Part shown: positions 28,059-38,518 of the stretch, piece after piece | How the letters are laid out: each line of letters opens with the position of its first letter | How positions within the stretch are numbered: the stretch's first letter is position 1 | DNA from: an uncultured Methanobrevibacter sp. | GTDB taxonomy: Archaea > Methanobacteriota > Methanobacteria > Methanobacteriales > Methanobacteriaceae | Direction: 5' to 3' | Assembly: GCF_947170395.1 (NCBI RefSeq) | Contig: NZ_CAMVTE010000005.1 | Span: 24,593 to 88,592 of the forward strand | Length of the DNA stretch: 64,000 nt | The notes under the pieces: model-generated | The model's database searches: none | Told to the model about the DNA's origin: nothing | The model's input: only the letters and a program-made list of their open reading frames with translations | Made by a program: the position numbers and the translations under genes

Positions 28059-31000
28059 CTAAACACTAAAGAAATCTAAATCATCCAGGAATTTAACAAA
28101 ATTGTAAATGTATTCTTCAGATATGAACGGCCATTTGATACCTAAACGGTACAAAGCCTGGACAGTATAAGTATTGTCAACGGGCATCCAAATCTTTTTA
28201 ACTTTACCGGAACCGATGGATGTGATTAAACCGGATACACCTTCCTGTTTAGATTTATCTGCAAGTGCATCATCTAATGCATTTTGATAATCGTCTTCCT
28301 CACAAGGTTCAATATCTAATCCCAATGGTTTTATAATGTCGATTATGTCTCCAAAGCAAATGCTATGGTGGTCGTAAGGATGGAATACAGTACATTCCTT
28401 AGGTGTTTTTGATAGGTTTACAATAGCCTTTGCAGTCATATCAATTGGGGAGAATTCCACATTATTCATTAGCATAGAATAAGGCATTTTTCCAATAGTC
28501 ACAAATGCCTTTAAACGATTGATGAATCCGTTTGATTCAAAGTTAATTTGGAATTCACTGTCTGAGCTTCTGGCCATCAAGTTTCCAACCCTCATGATTT
28601 TCACGTCCAAATCATCGTTCACTGCAGCTTCCAATACAGCACGTTCGGCTAAAAATTTGGAACTGAGATACTGGTTGTCTACAGCCTGACCTATAAACAG
28701 ATCGTTTTCGGTAAATTTAACATCAACAGGAGGATAATTGTTTATGCTTTCACCGGCAATACTGTATGTTGAAACCTGCACATATTTCGCATTTTTCATC
28801 TTTGCAAATTTAAGTCCATTTATCACTCCTCCAAGGTTAATGTCTTCAATATCGGTTCCTGAAGAAAAGTGTTTCACATTAGCTGCACAGTTAACTACTG
28901 CATCAATCTTTTCAGAAACAAGTTTTTCAAAGTCTTCGAAGTTTGTAATGTCTCCTTCAATAATATGGAGCCTTTCGCCAAACAGATTTTCATATTCATC
29001 GGAGAAGTAATAGAATAACAGAGATTTTAATCTTTCCTCTCCGCTTAAAACTTTATTTGCTCTAATAAAACAGTAAATATCGCCAGTTTCATTTTCCAGC
29101 AATTCTCTCAGGACATGTATTCCTAAAAATCCTGTAGCTCCGGTTAGCAGAACATTGCCAAGACTATCTTGTATTTCACCATTTAGGATTGTTTCAAGAT
29201 TATTCTTCTTAAGCAAGTCATTAATTTGAGAATAATCATATGACAGCTCTGATTTCTTCTCCAATGTTTCATCAGATAAAATAAACTCTGATAATGCTCT
29301 TGGAGTTGGATTTGAAAATACATCTCCATAATTCAGGTTATAGTTATGGTTTAAGGCTTCCATTGTAATTTTTGTAACAAGCAGGGATGTTCCGCCTATC
29401 TCAAAGAAACTGTCAGTGGCGCTTACTTCATCAAGCCCTAAAATTTCAGCAAATAAGTTTGCAAAGAATGCTTCAACGTCATTTTCAGGAGCAACATATT
29501 CAGTAATTAAAACAGGTTCGGGCAAGTTTCTCAAATCGGTTTTGCCGTTAACGGTTTGAGGCATTTCATCAAGTTCCATATAGACTGTTGGAACCATATA
29601 ATATACCAGTTTTTCAGCAAGTGATGCTTTCAAATCTTCGATATCAATCGAATATCCGTTTTCTTCACGATTTTCATCTTTATAATCATCGTGAACTGTG
29701 AAATAAGCACATAAATGGTCGTTGCCTTTAATTTTTTTAACAACCACTGCAACAGATTTGATTCCAGGATATTTTGAAAGACCTACTTCAATTTCACCAA
29801 TTTCTATTCTCAAACCTCTGAGTTTAATCTGGTTGTCCATTCTTCCGAATACATAATAGTCGCCGTCTTCAGTAACTTTAACAAAGTCTCCAGAACGGTA
29901 GAATCTGATTCCATTAATTACTTCATAGGCTTCTGCATTTTTCTCAGGACGGTTTAGATATTCTCTTGAAACACCTTTTCCTGCAATATATAGTTCCCCA
30001 ATGACATTTGGAGGTAATGGATTTGAATCAAAGTCCATAACCTTTTCATGAACATTGAACAGTTCCTTTCCGATATGGATATCTGAACTTTCAAGCAACT
30101 GACCGTTACAATACACTGTAGTTTCGGTTGGACCGTACATGTTGAATAGTTTTCCATTTGAATTTTCACTGAGCAGTTCATATAACCTTTGGGAGAACGG
30201 TTCTCCTGCATGGATATATACTTTAAATCCGTACATTGTTTCTTGCATTGCTTCAATTTCCAGATACTGGAGCAGACGTGAAGGGGTTGCAATGTAAACA
30301 TTGGCTCCGCTTCTGTGAATCAAATCCATCATTTCAATCGGATCTTTGTATTCCATATCATTGGCAAATACCATAGGAACTCCATTCAATAGGGAACCCA
30401 TCAGTTCTTGCTGGAACACATCAAAAGCGACAGTTGTTGTGGATAAAACCTTATAATCTTCTTTTTCAAGATTGTGTACCAATTCATAGGTACAGACATT
30501 TCTTGGGTCAGGATATACAAAGTTTGCAATGTTTCCGTGCTCAAGGATAACTCCTTTAGGAAGTCCTGTTGAACCTGAAGTGTAGATAAGGTAAGCCATG
30601 TTGTTGGCATGCACGTCCGGATTAGGATTTGAAGTGTCTTCATGCTTAAGCAGTTCATTGACATCCAATAGGTTTTCAGAATACTCACTTAAATCAATGC
30701 ATTTTTTCTCAATTACATCATCCACAATAATGAATTTGGATTCACTGTCGGTCAGGACATGTTCAATTCTTTCAGAAGGATATTCTGAGTCAACCGGAAT
30801 GAATGCGGCGCCGGATTTTAAAATACCGAATATGGATGCAATCACATTACTGTTCCTATTCAATATGAACATTACTCTGTCTTCAGGACCGACACCTTTT
30901 TCGATAAGGCTGTGGGCAATTCTATTGGCTTTCTTGTTTAATTCATCATAAGTGAATTCACCGTCAGTGGCATATAGGATAATCCTGTCGGGGTGCAATT

Positions 31001-34000
31001 CCACCTGATTTTCAAATATCTTATTCAGCCTGTCTTCTGGAATTTCATCATATTCCAAATCATCAACGCCCCAATCATCATTTTCAATGATTGAAATATC
31101 CTTCATCAAGGTATTTTCATCGAATGTTTGGAACTTGTTTAAGACAATGCGGATACAATCAAGGAAAGTATCAATTAAAGTATCGGAGTACAATTGATCG
31201 TTGTATTCACAGAAAATTCTGTATTGGTTATCTACTTCAACCACATTTAGACTTATTTTAAATTTCAATCCATCATAATCAAGTGATTGTCTTTCAACGT
31301 TCATTCCACCGATTTCAATATCTTCAATGATTTTTCCATGATATGCATATAATATCTCAGGTGTGATGTCGAATTCATTTGAAATTTCAGTTAATGGATA
31401 TGAAGAGTAAGCCAATACATTCAGCCATTCACCGTTAACATATTCGAAGTATTCATTAATAGTCAAATCAGAATTTAACTTTAAAGCTAAAGGTAGGGTT
31501 TTAACCATCATGGCAAGTGTTTTTTGTTGGTTTGGATTGAACCGGCCATTTGTAATTGTTGCAATCAATGTATCTCTTTTATAAACAAATTTGTTTAAAA
31601 CAAAAGAAGTTGCAGCAAGGAATAAATTATTTTGGCTGATGTTTGATTTTAAACAGAATTCGTCAATAGCTTCTTTATCCAAGAAAATATCCTCAACTGC
31701 GGCTTTGCCTTGAGATTCATCACCATTGATGTCCTGTGCGATTACTGTTGCATCATCAAATTCTTTGATTTTGTTAGAGAAAAATAACTCGGATTCTTTG
31801 TACAGGCTTGATTGTTCTATTTTGATTTCGTTCAATGAATATTCAAATCCATCAAGTTCTTCAAGTTCATAATCCTTGCCATCGTAGATTTTAGCAATTT
31901 CATCAAATAATATGTTAAGTGAAGTTCCGTCAACGATAATATGGTGGAAATCAGCCAGAAGCATGGAATCTCCAACTATTTTGAATCTAAAGAGAGGTCC
32001 TTCTTCCAGTTTGAATGGCTGTACAAATTCATCCAAATCAACTTCCCCGACCATTTCAATCATGTCATCGACTTTCAAGTTATCCCTTCTCTGCTGGTAA
32101 ACTTCTCCGTTTTCCATTACAATTCTTGTCTTTAAATAAGGGTGATTATCAATCGCTTTATTTATTGATGACTTTAGCCTTTCAGCATCGATACCTTCAT
32201 CGAATTCCATTTTCTTTGGAAGGTTGTATGCAGTGTTTTCCGGGTCTTTGATACAGTCAAAGTAAACTCCAAGCTGATTTGAAGTCAATGGATATAATTC
32301 TTGGATATCTCCTTTTTCGTCATCGGCAATGTTGATTTCAGAAGCTATCTTCTCAATTGTCTTATAGCTTAGGATTTCTGTAACGTTCATTTGAGCGTTC
32401 AGATTGTTGTAAATTGCTGAAGTCAATTTAATTACTGACAGTGAAGTCAATCCTATGCTGAATAAATCAGTATTTACACCAAACTCATCAATACCTAAAA
32501 TTTCAGAAACCATGTTGAACAGTTCTTTTTCAATATCTGTTCTTGGTTTTATGAATTCATCGACATCAATTTCAGGATCGGGCAAGTTTTTAAAGTCTGT
32601 TTTTCCATTTGGTGTTTTTGGGAATTCTTCAAGTTGTGTGAAATATGATGGCACCATATATTCAGGCAATGAATCGGTCAGGTGCTGTTTTAAGTCGTCC
32701 ATATCAATGGCTGCAGTTGCTGTGAAATAAGCGCATAAATGTTCAATGGAATTGATTTTTTTAACCACGACTTTTGAGAGAGTGACATTTTCATAGTTTG
32801 CAAGGGATCCTTCGATTTCTGACAGTTCTATTCTCAAACCTCTGAGTTTGATTTGAGTGTCGTTACGTCCCAATACATATAACTCTCCATCATAGTCTTT
32901 TTTACCTAAATCTCCAGTGTTATAGTAGGCAATATTATTTAATTGCATGAATACCTTTTCAGTCTGTTCTGGATTGTTCAAATATCCTCTGGCTATTCCT
33001 GCACCACCTACATAGATTTCACCGGATGCATATGGAGGTAACTGATTTCCGTCAATATCCATAACCTTATCCACCACATTCAGCATTTTCCATCCTGCAG
33101 TAACTTTAGGAGAATCAATTAGTTTATAATGTGATGCTATTGTTACTTCTGTCGGTCCGTATGAGTTGTAGATATCTGCTGTAGTGTATTTTGACAGTCT
33201 GTCAAATAGTACTGGTGGGAATCCTTCACCTCCCACAACAATAACATTGCAGTTGCCGACAACTTCCTGAATCTCTTCTAACTGCAGGTATTCAAGCAGC
33301 CTTGTCGGTGTTGAACCGAAACCTTCTGCATCACTTGTTTTGAATAGTTCAACCAATTGCAAAGGATCAATGGCCTGTTCATCATTAGCGAACACTACAG
33401 GCAGACCATTCAATATTGTACCAAAGATTTCCCTTAAAAATACAATGAATGAAACAGTGGAAATTGAAATGAACTTATTGCACTTATGATTCAGCTCGTA
33501 AATCGGAACATTTTCTTCTACATTGGCAATATAGTTTGAAATTCCCATATGGGTAATCATCACGCCTTTTGGTTTTCCGGTTGAACCTGAAGTGTAAATC
33601 AAGAAACATAAATTGTCAGGGGTCAAATCAACATCCGGGTTGGAATCATCATCTTCACTAAGAAGTTCGTCAACATTGATTCTGTTTGAGCCGTCATAAT
33701 CAATTTCAGATGAGGTGATGACAAATTTGGAATCACTGTCTTCAAGGATTTGGTTGATTCTGTTTTTCGGATAATTAGGGTCGATTGGAATGAATGCCGC
33801 TCCAGCTTTGATGATACCAAAAACAGCAGCAATCAAATCGCTGTTTCTTCTCATCATAAACATTACTCTGTCTTCAACATCGACTCCTCTTTTGATTAAA
33901 GCGTTAGCAATCTTATTTGCTTTTTTGTTTAGCTCATCATAAGTCAAATCACCGTCTTCTGCATAGAGAATTGTTTTATCCGGATTTTCAATAGCGATGT

Positions 34001-35873
34001 TTTCAAATATTCTGTTTATAATTCCTTCGTTTGCAAGTTTAATTTCAAAGTCTTCATCCAATTCCAAAGTCTCACAGATGGAAATATCTTTAAGTAATTC
34101 GTCCTCTGATGAGAACTTGTCAAATAAAACATCCATTGCCTTAAGGAATTCATCCATCAGTTCTTTTGAATAGAATGATTCATCATAGCTAATGTTAATC
34201 TTACCGCTTTCAAAATTGAATACCAGCTTATAGTCTTTGACATCATACTCATCTTCAAAGAATAATATTTCACTTTCAAAGTCTAATTTTTGATTGTTTA
34301 AAAGCGGATAATTCTTATATTCTTCAAATGATTGTTTGAAATCATCCAAAAACTCACGAACAGAAAGGTCGGTGTTAAAGTGATATCCTGCCGCAACACG
34401 ATTGTATGCAATCAGAATGTCTTTTGAAAATGAGAATTTGACTAGATTAAATAAGAATGTTGCAAGCAATAGCTTTTCTTTTGATAAACGGTATTGATTG
34501 GCAAGATTTTTTAATTTATCGATGTCTATTGGTTTTGATATAATTTTATAGTTTACTTCATCACCGCTCACGTCAGGTGAAATGGCGGTTGGATTATCAA
34601 ATGAGTTGATTAGATTATTGTAGTAATTTTCTGCCTTGAAAAACTCAACTACATTAACATCATAATCCCTGCATTTTTTAGATGAATCTTTACTGACTTG
34701 TTTTACCAAACTTTTAAGTCCTGAAGCCATTGCATCTATTTCATTTGAGCTGAAACAGGATTTGTCATATTCTATAAATATTGATTGCAATCCTTTTTCA
34801 TCCGAATAGTTCTTGTTTATTCTGAAGTGAAGTGGGAATTTGATGTCCTTTTGTAGTGTTAGGAATTTTGAATCATAATCTGTGGAATTTGAAACAATTG
34901 AAATCATGGAAATGCAATCAGGATCAATTCCGACATTTCTCAAATCTGTTGTGTACTCACTGAACTGCAGTTTTGCATGAGATAAACCCTCTTTTAAAAC
35001 GGATTTTGAATATTCAAGCAATTCCTCAAATGTTAAATCCTCATCATATTCAAGTCTTAATGGAATTGTGTTTACAAACATTCCAAGTGCATCATCCTGA
35101 TTAAAGTATCTTCCGTGAACGGAGGTATTCAGTACAATGTCTTTAAACTGTTCATTGTCTTTTTTGGATTTTGAAAGGTATAAAAAATTAAGTGCCAATG
35201 CTGTGACAAAAGGGGAATATCCCAAATCTGGGGCATTATCCAAAAGGACTTCAAAGTATCCAAGTTGTGAATCATCAAATGAATACCAATCCTGTGAATA
35301 ATCCTTTAATGTATCAAGCCAATATTTCTTATCATCACTGGCTTCATTTGATTTCAAATAATCCAATTCAGCATTTACATATGTTTCATATGAATAATCT
35401 ATTGGGACATATTCGGCATTGTTTTTTTGAGCTTCAATGTATTTTTCAATTTCCCTTGGAACGATTGAATAAAGTGAAGTTCCATCAAGCAGTATATGCT
35501 GGACAACACCAATAAGAATGCATGATGAATCATTTTTTAAAATGGCCCATTTGTATAGTGGGCAATCAAAGACATCGTCAAAGGGGTTTTCCAGATAATC
35601 TTTGATAAATTCATCAATGTTATCTGAAACATCGAATGTTTCAACATTCACTTCTCCATCAGCATAATATTGTTTAAAGTCCCCTGACTCATCATGTTTA
35701 ATTTGCAAATTCAAATAATTCCGGCAAATAAATTCAACAGCTATTTTTACATTTTCAAAATCCTCTAAATCATAATCTTTTCTAAATTTCAGATAAAATG
35801 AGTCATTGTGAGGATTATTTATTTCAGAAAACAGCAACATTTTCTGAGACGAAGATAAATCAAATAAATTCAT
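28059..35873 (-). CDS. two-module non-ribosomal peptide synthetase with terminal reductase
   Basis: 2604 residues, layout C-A-T-C-A-T-R. C1 (about 1-430) has QHILLDG, with the catalytic His kept. A1 (about 610-1100) has YTSGSTGKPKG and YGPTE. T1 carries its serine in GLTSL (about 1144). C2 (about 1190-1600) has HHIIVDG. A2 (about 1615-2100) is complete. T2 has GGTSL (about 2162). The reductase starts with LLTGATGFLG (about 2245). Release should be reductive, giving a dipeptide aldehyde or alcohol; a starting C domain suggests an acylated first residue. A similar locus is known from the M. ruminantium genome. GGGGA lies upstream of the ATG. Confidence 0.95.
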   Translation of the reverse strand: MNLFDLSSSQKMLLFSEINNPHNDSFYLKFRKDYDLEDFENVKIAVEFICRNYLNLQIKHDESGDFKQYYADGEVNVETFDVSDNIDEFIKDYLENPFDDVFDCPLYKWAILKNDSSCILIGVVQHILLDGTSLYSIVPREIEKYIEAQKNNAEYVPIDYSYETYVNAELDYLKSNEASDDKKYWLDTLKDYSQDWYSFDDSQLGYFEVLLDNAPDLGYSPFVTALALNFLYLSKSKKDNEQFKDIVLNTSVHGRYFNQDDALGMFVNTIPLRLEYDEDLTFEELLEYSKSVLKEGLSHAKLQFSEYTTDLRNVGIDPDCISMISIVSNSTDYDSKFLTLQKDIKFPLHFRINKNYSDEKGLQSIFIEYDKSCFSSNEIDAMASGLKSLVKQVSKDSSKKCRDYDVNVVEFFKAENYYNNLINSFDNPTAISPDVSGDEVNYKIISKPIDIDKLKNLANQYRLSKEKLLLATFLFNLVKFSFSKDILIAYNRVAAGYHFNTDLSVREFLDDFKQSFEEYKNYPLLNNQKLDFESEILFFEDEYDVKDYKLVFNFESGKINISYDESFYSKELMDEFLKAMDVLFDKFSSEDELLKDISICETLELDEDFEIKLANEGIINRIFENIAIENPDKTILYAEDGDLTYDELNKKANKIANALIKRGVDVEDRVMFMMRRNSDLIAAVFGIIKAGAAFIPIDPNYPKNRINQILEDSDSKFVITSSEIDYDGSNRINVDELLSEDDDSNPDVDLTPDNLCFLIYTSGSTGKPKGVMITHMGISNYIANVEENVPIYELNHKCNKFISISTVSFIVFLREIFGTILNGLPVVFANDEQAIDPLQLVELFKTSDAEGFGSTPTRLLEYLQLEEIQEVVGNCNVIVVGGEGFPPVLFDRLSKYTTADIYNSYGPTEVTIASHYKLIDSPKVTAGWKMLNVVDKVMDIDGNQLPPYASGEIYVGGAGIARGYLNNPEQTEKVFMQLNNIAYYNTGDLGKKDYDGELYVLGRNDTQIKLRGLRIELSEIEGSLANYENVTLSKVVVKKINSIEHLCAYFTATAAIDMDDLKQHLTDSLPEYMVPSYFTQLEEFPKTPNGKTDFKNLPDPEIDVDEFIKPRTDIEKELFNMVSEILGIDEFGVNTDLFSIGLTSLSVIKLTSAIYNNLNAQMNVTEILSYKTIEKIASEINIADDEKGDIQELYPLTSNQLGVYFDCIKDPENTAYNLPKKMEFDEGIDAERLKSSINKAIDNHPYLKTRIVMENGEVYQQRRDNLKVDDMIEMVGEVDLDEFVQPFKLEEGPLFRFKIVGDSMLLADFHHIIVDGTSLNILFDEIAKIYDGKDYELEELDGFEYSLNEIKIEQSSLYKESELFFSNKIKEFDDATVIAQDINGDESQGKAAVEDIFLDKEAIDEFCLKSNISQNNLFLAATSFVLNKFVYKRDTLIATITNGRFNPNQQKTLAMMVKTLPLALKLNSDLTINEYFEYVNGEWLNVLAYSSYPLTEISNEFDITPEILYAYHGKIIEDIEIGGMNVERQSLDYDGLKFKISLNVVEVDNQYRIFCEYNDQLYSDTLIDTFLDCIRIVLNKFQTFDENTLMKDISIIENDDWGVDDLEYDEIPEDRLNKIFENQVELHPDRIILYATDGEFTYDELNKKANRIAHSLIEKGVGPEDRVMFILNRNSNVIASIFGILKSGAAFIPVDSEYPSERIEHVLTDSESKFIIVDDVIEKKCIDLSEYSENLLDVNELLKHEDTSNPNPDVHANNMAYLIYTSGSTGLPKGVILEHGNIANFVYPDPRNVCTYELVHNLEKEDYKVLSTTTVAFDVFQQELMGSLLNGVPMVFANDMEYKDPIEMMDLIHRSGANVYIATPSRLLQYLEIEAMQETMYGFKVYIHAGEPFSQRLYELLSENSNGKLFNMYGPTETTVYCNGQLLESSDIHIGKELFNVHEKVMDFDSNPLPPNVIGELYIAGKGVSREYLNRPEKNAEAYEVINGIRFYRSGDFVKVTEDGDYYVFGRMDNQIKLRGLRIEIGEIEVGLSKYPGIKSVAVVVKKIKGNDHLCAYFTVHDDYKDENREENGYSIDIEDLKASLAEKLVYYMVPTVYMELDEMPQTVNGKTDLRNLPEPVLITEYVAPENDVEAFFANLFAEILGLDEVSATDSFFEIGGTSLLVTKITMEALNHNYNLNYGDVFSNPTPRALSEFILSDETLEKKSELSYDYSQINDLLKKNNLETILNGEIQDSLGNVLLTGATGFLGIHVLRELLENETGDIYCFIRANKVLSGEERLKSLLFYYFSDEYENLFGERLHIIEGDITNFEDFEKLVSEKIDAVVNCAANVKHFSSGTDIEDINLGGVINGLKFAKMKNAKYVQVSTYSIAGESINNYPPVDVKFTENDLFIGQAVDNQYLSSKFLAERAVLEAAVNDDLDVKIMRVGNLMARSSDSEFQINFESNGFINRLKAFVTIGKMPYSMLMNNVEFSPIDMTAKAIVNLSKTPKECTVFHPYDHHSICFGDIIDIIKPLGLDIEPCEEDDYQNALDDALADKSKQEGVSGLITSIGSGKVKKIWMPVDNTYTVQALYRLGIKWPFISEEYIYNFVKFLDDLDFFSV

Positions 35874-35973
35874 TTCAATTCCCCAGTTTTTTAATTTTTT
35901 TAAAACTAATTGTATTTATATTAAACAAAATATTTAAAATTAATATAAAACTAAAATAGTATTAGTGATTATC
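35874..35973. promoter_or_regulatory. divergent promoter region of NRPS and switch operons
   Basis: About 100 bases separate the NRPS start from the STAS start. AT-rich TATA-like elements face both ways (AATATAAATAC toward the NRPS, TTAATATAAAAC toward STAS). No strong palindrome was found, so a TetR site is not obvious here. Confidence 0.4.
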
Positions 35974-36273
35974 ATGAATATTATTAAAAATTATGATGAA
36001 AAAGAATTAACATTATCTGTTGAGGGCCGTATTGATACAATTACTTCCCAAGAGTTGGATAATGAAATCAATGAAGAGTTAGGTAATTTTGATTCATTAA
36101 TAATGGATTTCACTGATTTGGAATACATTTCAAGTGCTGGTCTTAGAGTTTTAATTGCAACCCAAAAGAAATTAAAAGAAGATGATGTTCCATTCGTTAT
36201 TAAAAATGTTAATGATGCAGTCGGTGAAATATTCAGAATGTCCGGTTTTGACAAAATTCTTAAGATAGAATGA
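35974..36273 (+). CDS. STAS-domain protein (anti-anti-sigma factor type)
   Basis: 99 residues from the ATG at 35974, with GTGAT upstream. A single STAS domain: LTLSVEGRIDTITSQELDNEI, then DFTDLEYISSAGLRVL. The Ser in YISSAGLR is the residue phosphorylated in SpoIIAA/RsbV by an RsbW-type kinase. In bacteria the unphosphorylated form captures the kinase. There is no sigma factor in archaea, so the output differs. The stop overlaps the next start (ATGA). Confidence 0.92.
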   Translation: MNIIKNYDEKELTLSVEGRIDTITSQELDNEINEELGNFDSLIMDFTDLEYISSAGLRVLIATQKKLKEDDVPFVIKNVNDAVGEIFRMSGFDKILKIE

Positions 36274-36647
36274 ATTCAATAACTTTAAAACCAGAATTGA
36301 CAGAATTATATGTTTTAAATGAGTTTATTTTAAATGAACTTCCCGAAGAAAATCTTCAAGTCAATTTCATTGTTGAAGAAATATTCGTCAATATAGTCCA
36401 TTACTCAAATACAGAATTCATTACAGTTAATGTTGAATATGAAAATCCATCATTGATTTTGGAGTTTATTGACAACGGAATAGAATTCAATCCTCTTTTA
36501 AAAGAAAATCCAGATCTTCCTGACAGTATTGATGATGCTCAAATTGGAGGTTTGGGCATTTTTTTAACTAAAGAAATAGCTGATGAACTTGATTACCATT
36601 ATATAAATGGTGAAAATCACTTGAAAATAATTAAAAAAGTGGAATGA
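36270..36647 (+). CDS. RsbW/SpoIIAB-like GHKL ATPase (serine kinase type)
   Basis: 125 residues forming one HATPase_c domain: N box VEEIFVNIVHYS, G1 box FIDNGIEFNP, G2 box GGLGIFLTKEIADELDY, and a C-terminal strand with NHLKIIKK. All ATP-site motifs are intact, unlike in the MATE fusion. By family it should phosphorylate the STAS partner encoded just upstream. ATGA overlaps join it to both neighbours. Confidence 0.9.
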   Translation: MNSITLKPELTELYVLNEFILNELPEENLQVNFIVEEIFVNIVHYSNTEFITVNVEYENPSLILEFIDNGIEFNPLLKENPDLPDSIDDAQIGGLGIFLTKEIADELDYHYINGENHLKIIKKVE

Positions 36648-38518
36648 TGAAATCTAAACTGAAAAAAATAGCAATATCATTTATATTAATGATAATGGTC
36701 CATTATGCGCTTTCTCCAGATATATTTTGGAACCTTGGGATACAAAGTCCTCATGTGGGATTATTATTTGTTTTAGGATTGTTATTGGGACCTTATGGCG
36801 CTTTAGGTGCAGTATCAGCAAATATTATACTGGATTTATTGGATGGATTTACACTTATTGAAATGCTTCCTTCAGCTATTTTTACTTTTGGAATTTCCTA
36901 TTTGGCATACAAACTTTGGTATTCCGGCTTTAGAACTGATAAAATTACAAAACCTGCATTAGATAACATGTACCATCTCGGTATGTTTTCATTAATCATG
37001 ATAATATGCGGACTTATATATTCTGTAGTGCATGGGAATTTAATGGGATTTATTATCGGCTCTGAAATAGACGAATTTATTTCCGTCGTTTATTTTATGA
37101 ACTTTATTAATATAGGATTTATCTTTGGAATACTATTCATTTGGATTTCCAAAAAAATCGATTTTATAGAAACTCCAAAAACATCCAAAAAGAAAGTTAA
37201 CAAAAAGTTATATCAAATATTATTTTGTTCATTAATGATTGTAACCATTTTCACAGCAATTTCCTTTGTCATGGATGTAAATGAAAACATTCTGCTTGGG
37301 GAACTGATACTGACTGGAATTTTATTATTCGGTTATCTGACAAAACCTTTTACATATGAAATTCAGCCAAATGTTGAAAATACAATAACCGAAAAGATTA
37401 TAAAAAATTTTCTCCTGATAACATTAGTAATTGCCGTTATGGGACTGGCAATTTCTTTTTTAAGTATTAATTTTATATCTCACATTGATAATGGCAACAT
37501 CTACTTAATTTTAATGCCCGCACTTATCCTAACTGATACAATCATAATTTTATTCTTTATTCCAGGACTCCTGATTTTAAGATATATTGAAAATAAGGTA
37601 ATGAAACCGATTTTGGCATTTTCTGAAATCGAAGGATTCATTAATGAAAATGAAAAAATAGAAAGTGAAGGTTTGGTGGAAATTTATTCCAAATATCTCA
37701 ATGAGCAAAATGAAATCGGAACACTCGCCTTTTCATACACCGAACTGATTAAACACAACAATAATTATATTGAGAATATCCATAAAATTGAAGGTGAAAA
37801 GGAGCGTATAAAAGCTGAGCTTGATATTGCAACAAAAATTCAGGCCGCAAACTTGCCAACCGAATCAATCAAAACTGAAGATTTTAAAGTTAATGGTTAT
37901 TCCCAACCTGCAAGAGAAGTCGGAGGAGACTTCTTTGACTATTACATGATTGATGAGGATAATTTGGCTATTGTGATTGGAGATGCATCAGGTAAAGGAG
38001 TTCCAGCAGCAATTATTGCAATGATTACTCAGGTGATAATCAAACAGATATTATATCATTATCAAGATCCGTCAAAAGTTTTACGCCTGCTCAACAATCA
38101 GCTGTGTGAAAAAAACTCCGAATCAATGTTTTTAACATTGTGGCTTGGAATCTACAACCGAACAACTAAAAAATTAACATTTTCAAATGCAGGACACAAT
38201 CCGCCATTAATAAAAGAAAATAGTAAATTTAAATATTTGGATATTGATACTGGAATCGTCTTAGGAATTATGGAAGACTTTGACTATGTATTGGAAGAGA
38301 TTATTCTGGAAGATGAAATAGTATTATATACTGACGGAATAACTGATGCAAACAATGAAGATGATGAAATGTACGGTGAGGACAGACTTTTAAACTTCTT
38401 CAACGAATTTGAAAGTGAAAACGACCCAATCAGACCGTTATTAAAGAACATCCATAATTTTACTCGCGATGCAGAACAGTTTGATGATATGACATTATTG
38501 TATTTAAGGATAAAATGA
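36644..38518 (+). CDS. membrane-anchored SpoIIE/RsbU-type PP2C phosphatase
   Basis: 624 residues. The first 320 have about nine membrane helices resembling a sensor module (HVGLLFVLGLLLGPYGALGAV...). A short linker with HAMP-like character and a helix (KERIKAELDIATKIQAANLP) leads to the PP2C phosphatase: REVGGDFFDYYMID, GDASGKGVPAA, SNAGHNPPL, LYTDGITDANNE. Such enzymes remove the phosphate from the STAS protein and so switch the module on a membrane signal. It overlaps the flanking genes by ATGA. Confidence 0.92.
   Translation: MMKSKLKKIAISFILMIMVHYALSPDIFWNLGIQSPHVGLLFVLGLLLGPYGALGAVSANIILDLLDGFTLIEMLPSAIFTFGISYLAYKLWYSGFRTDKITKPALDNMYHLGMFSLIMIICGLIYSVVHGNLMGFIIGSEIDEFISVVYFMNFINIGFIFGILFIWISKKIDFIETPKTSKKKVNKKLYQILFCSLMIVTIFTAISFVMDVNENILLGELILTGILLFGYLTKPFTYEIQPNVENTITEKIIKNFLLITLVIAVMGLAISFLSINFISHIDNGNIYLILMPALILTDTIIILFFIPGLLILRYIENKVMKPILAFSEIEGFINENEKIESEGLVEIYSKYLNEQNEIGTLAFSYTELIKHNNNYIENIHKIEGEKERIKAELDIATKIQAANLPTESIKTEDFKVNGYSQPAREVGGDFFDYYMIDEDNLAIVIGDASGKGVPAAIIAMITQVIIKQILYHYQDPSKVLRLLNNQLCEKNSESMFLTLWLGIYNRTTKKLTFSNAGHNPPLIKENSKFKYLDIDTGIVLGIMEDFDYVLEEIILEDEIVLYTDGITDANNEDDEMYGEDRLLNFFNEFESENDPIRPLLKNIHNFTRDAEQFDDMTLLYLRIK

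Noticed and set aside
35480..35500. Inactive first condensation domain of the NRPS
   Set aside because: The motif reads QHILLDG rather than HH-x(3)-DG, but the second His, which is the catalytic one, and the DG are intact.
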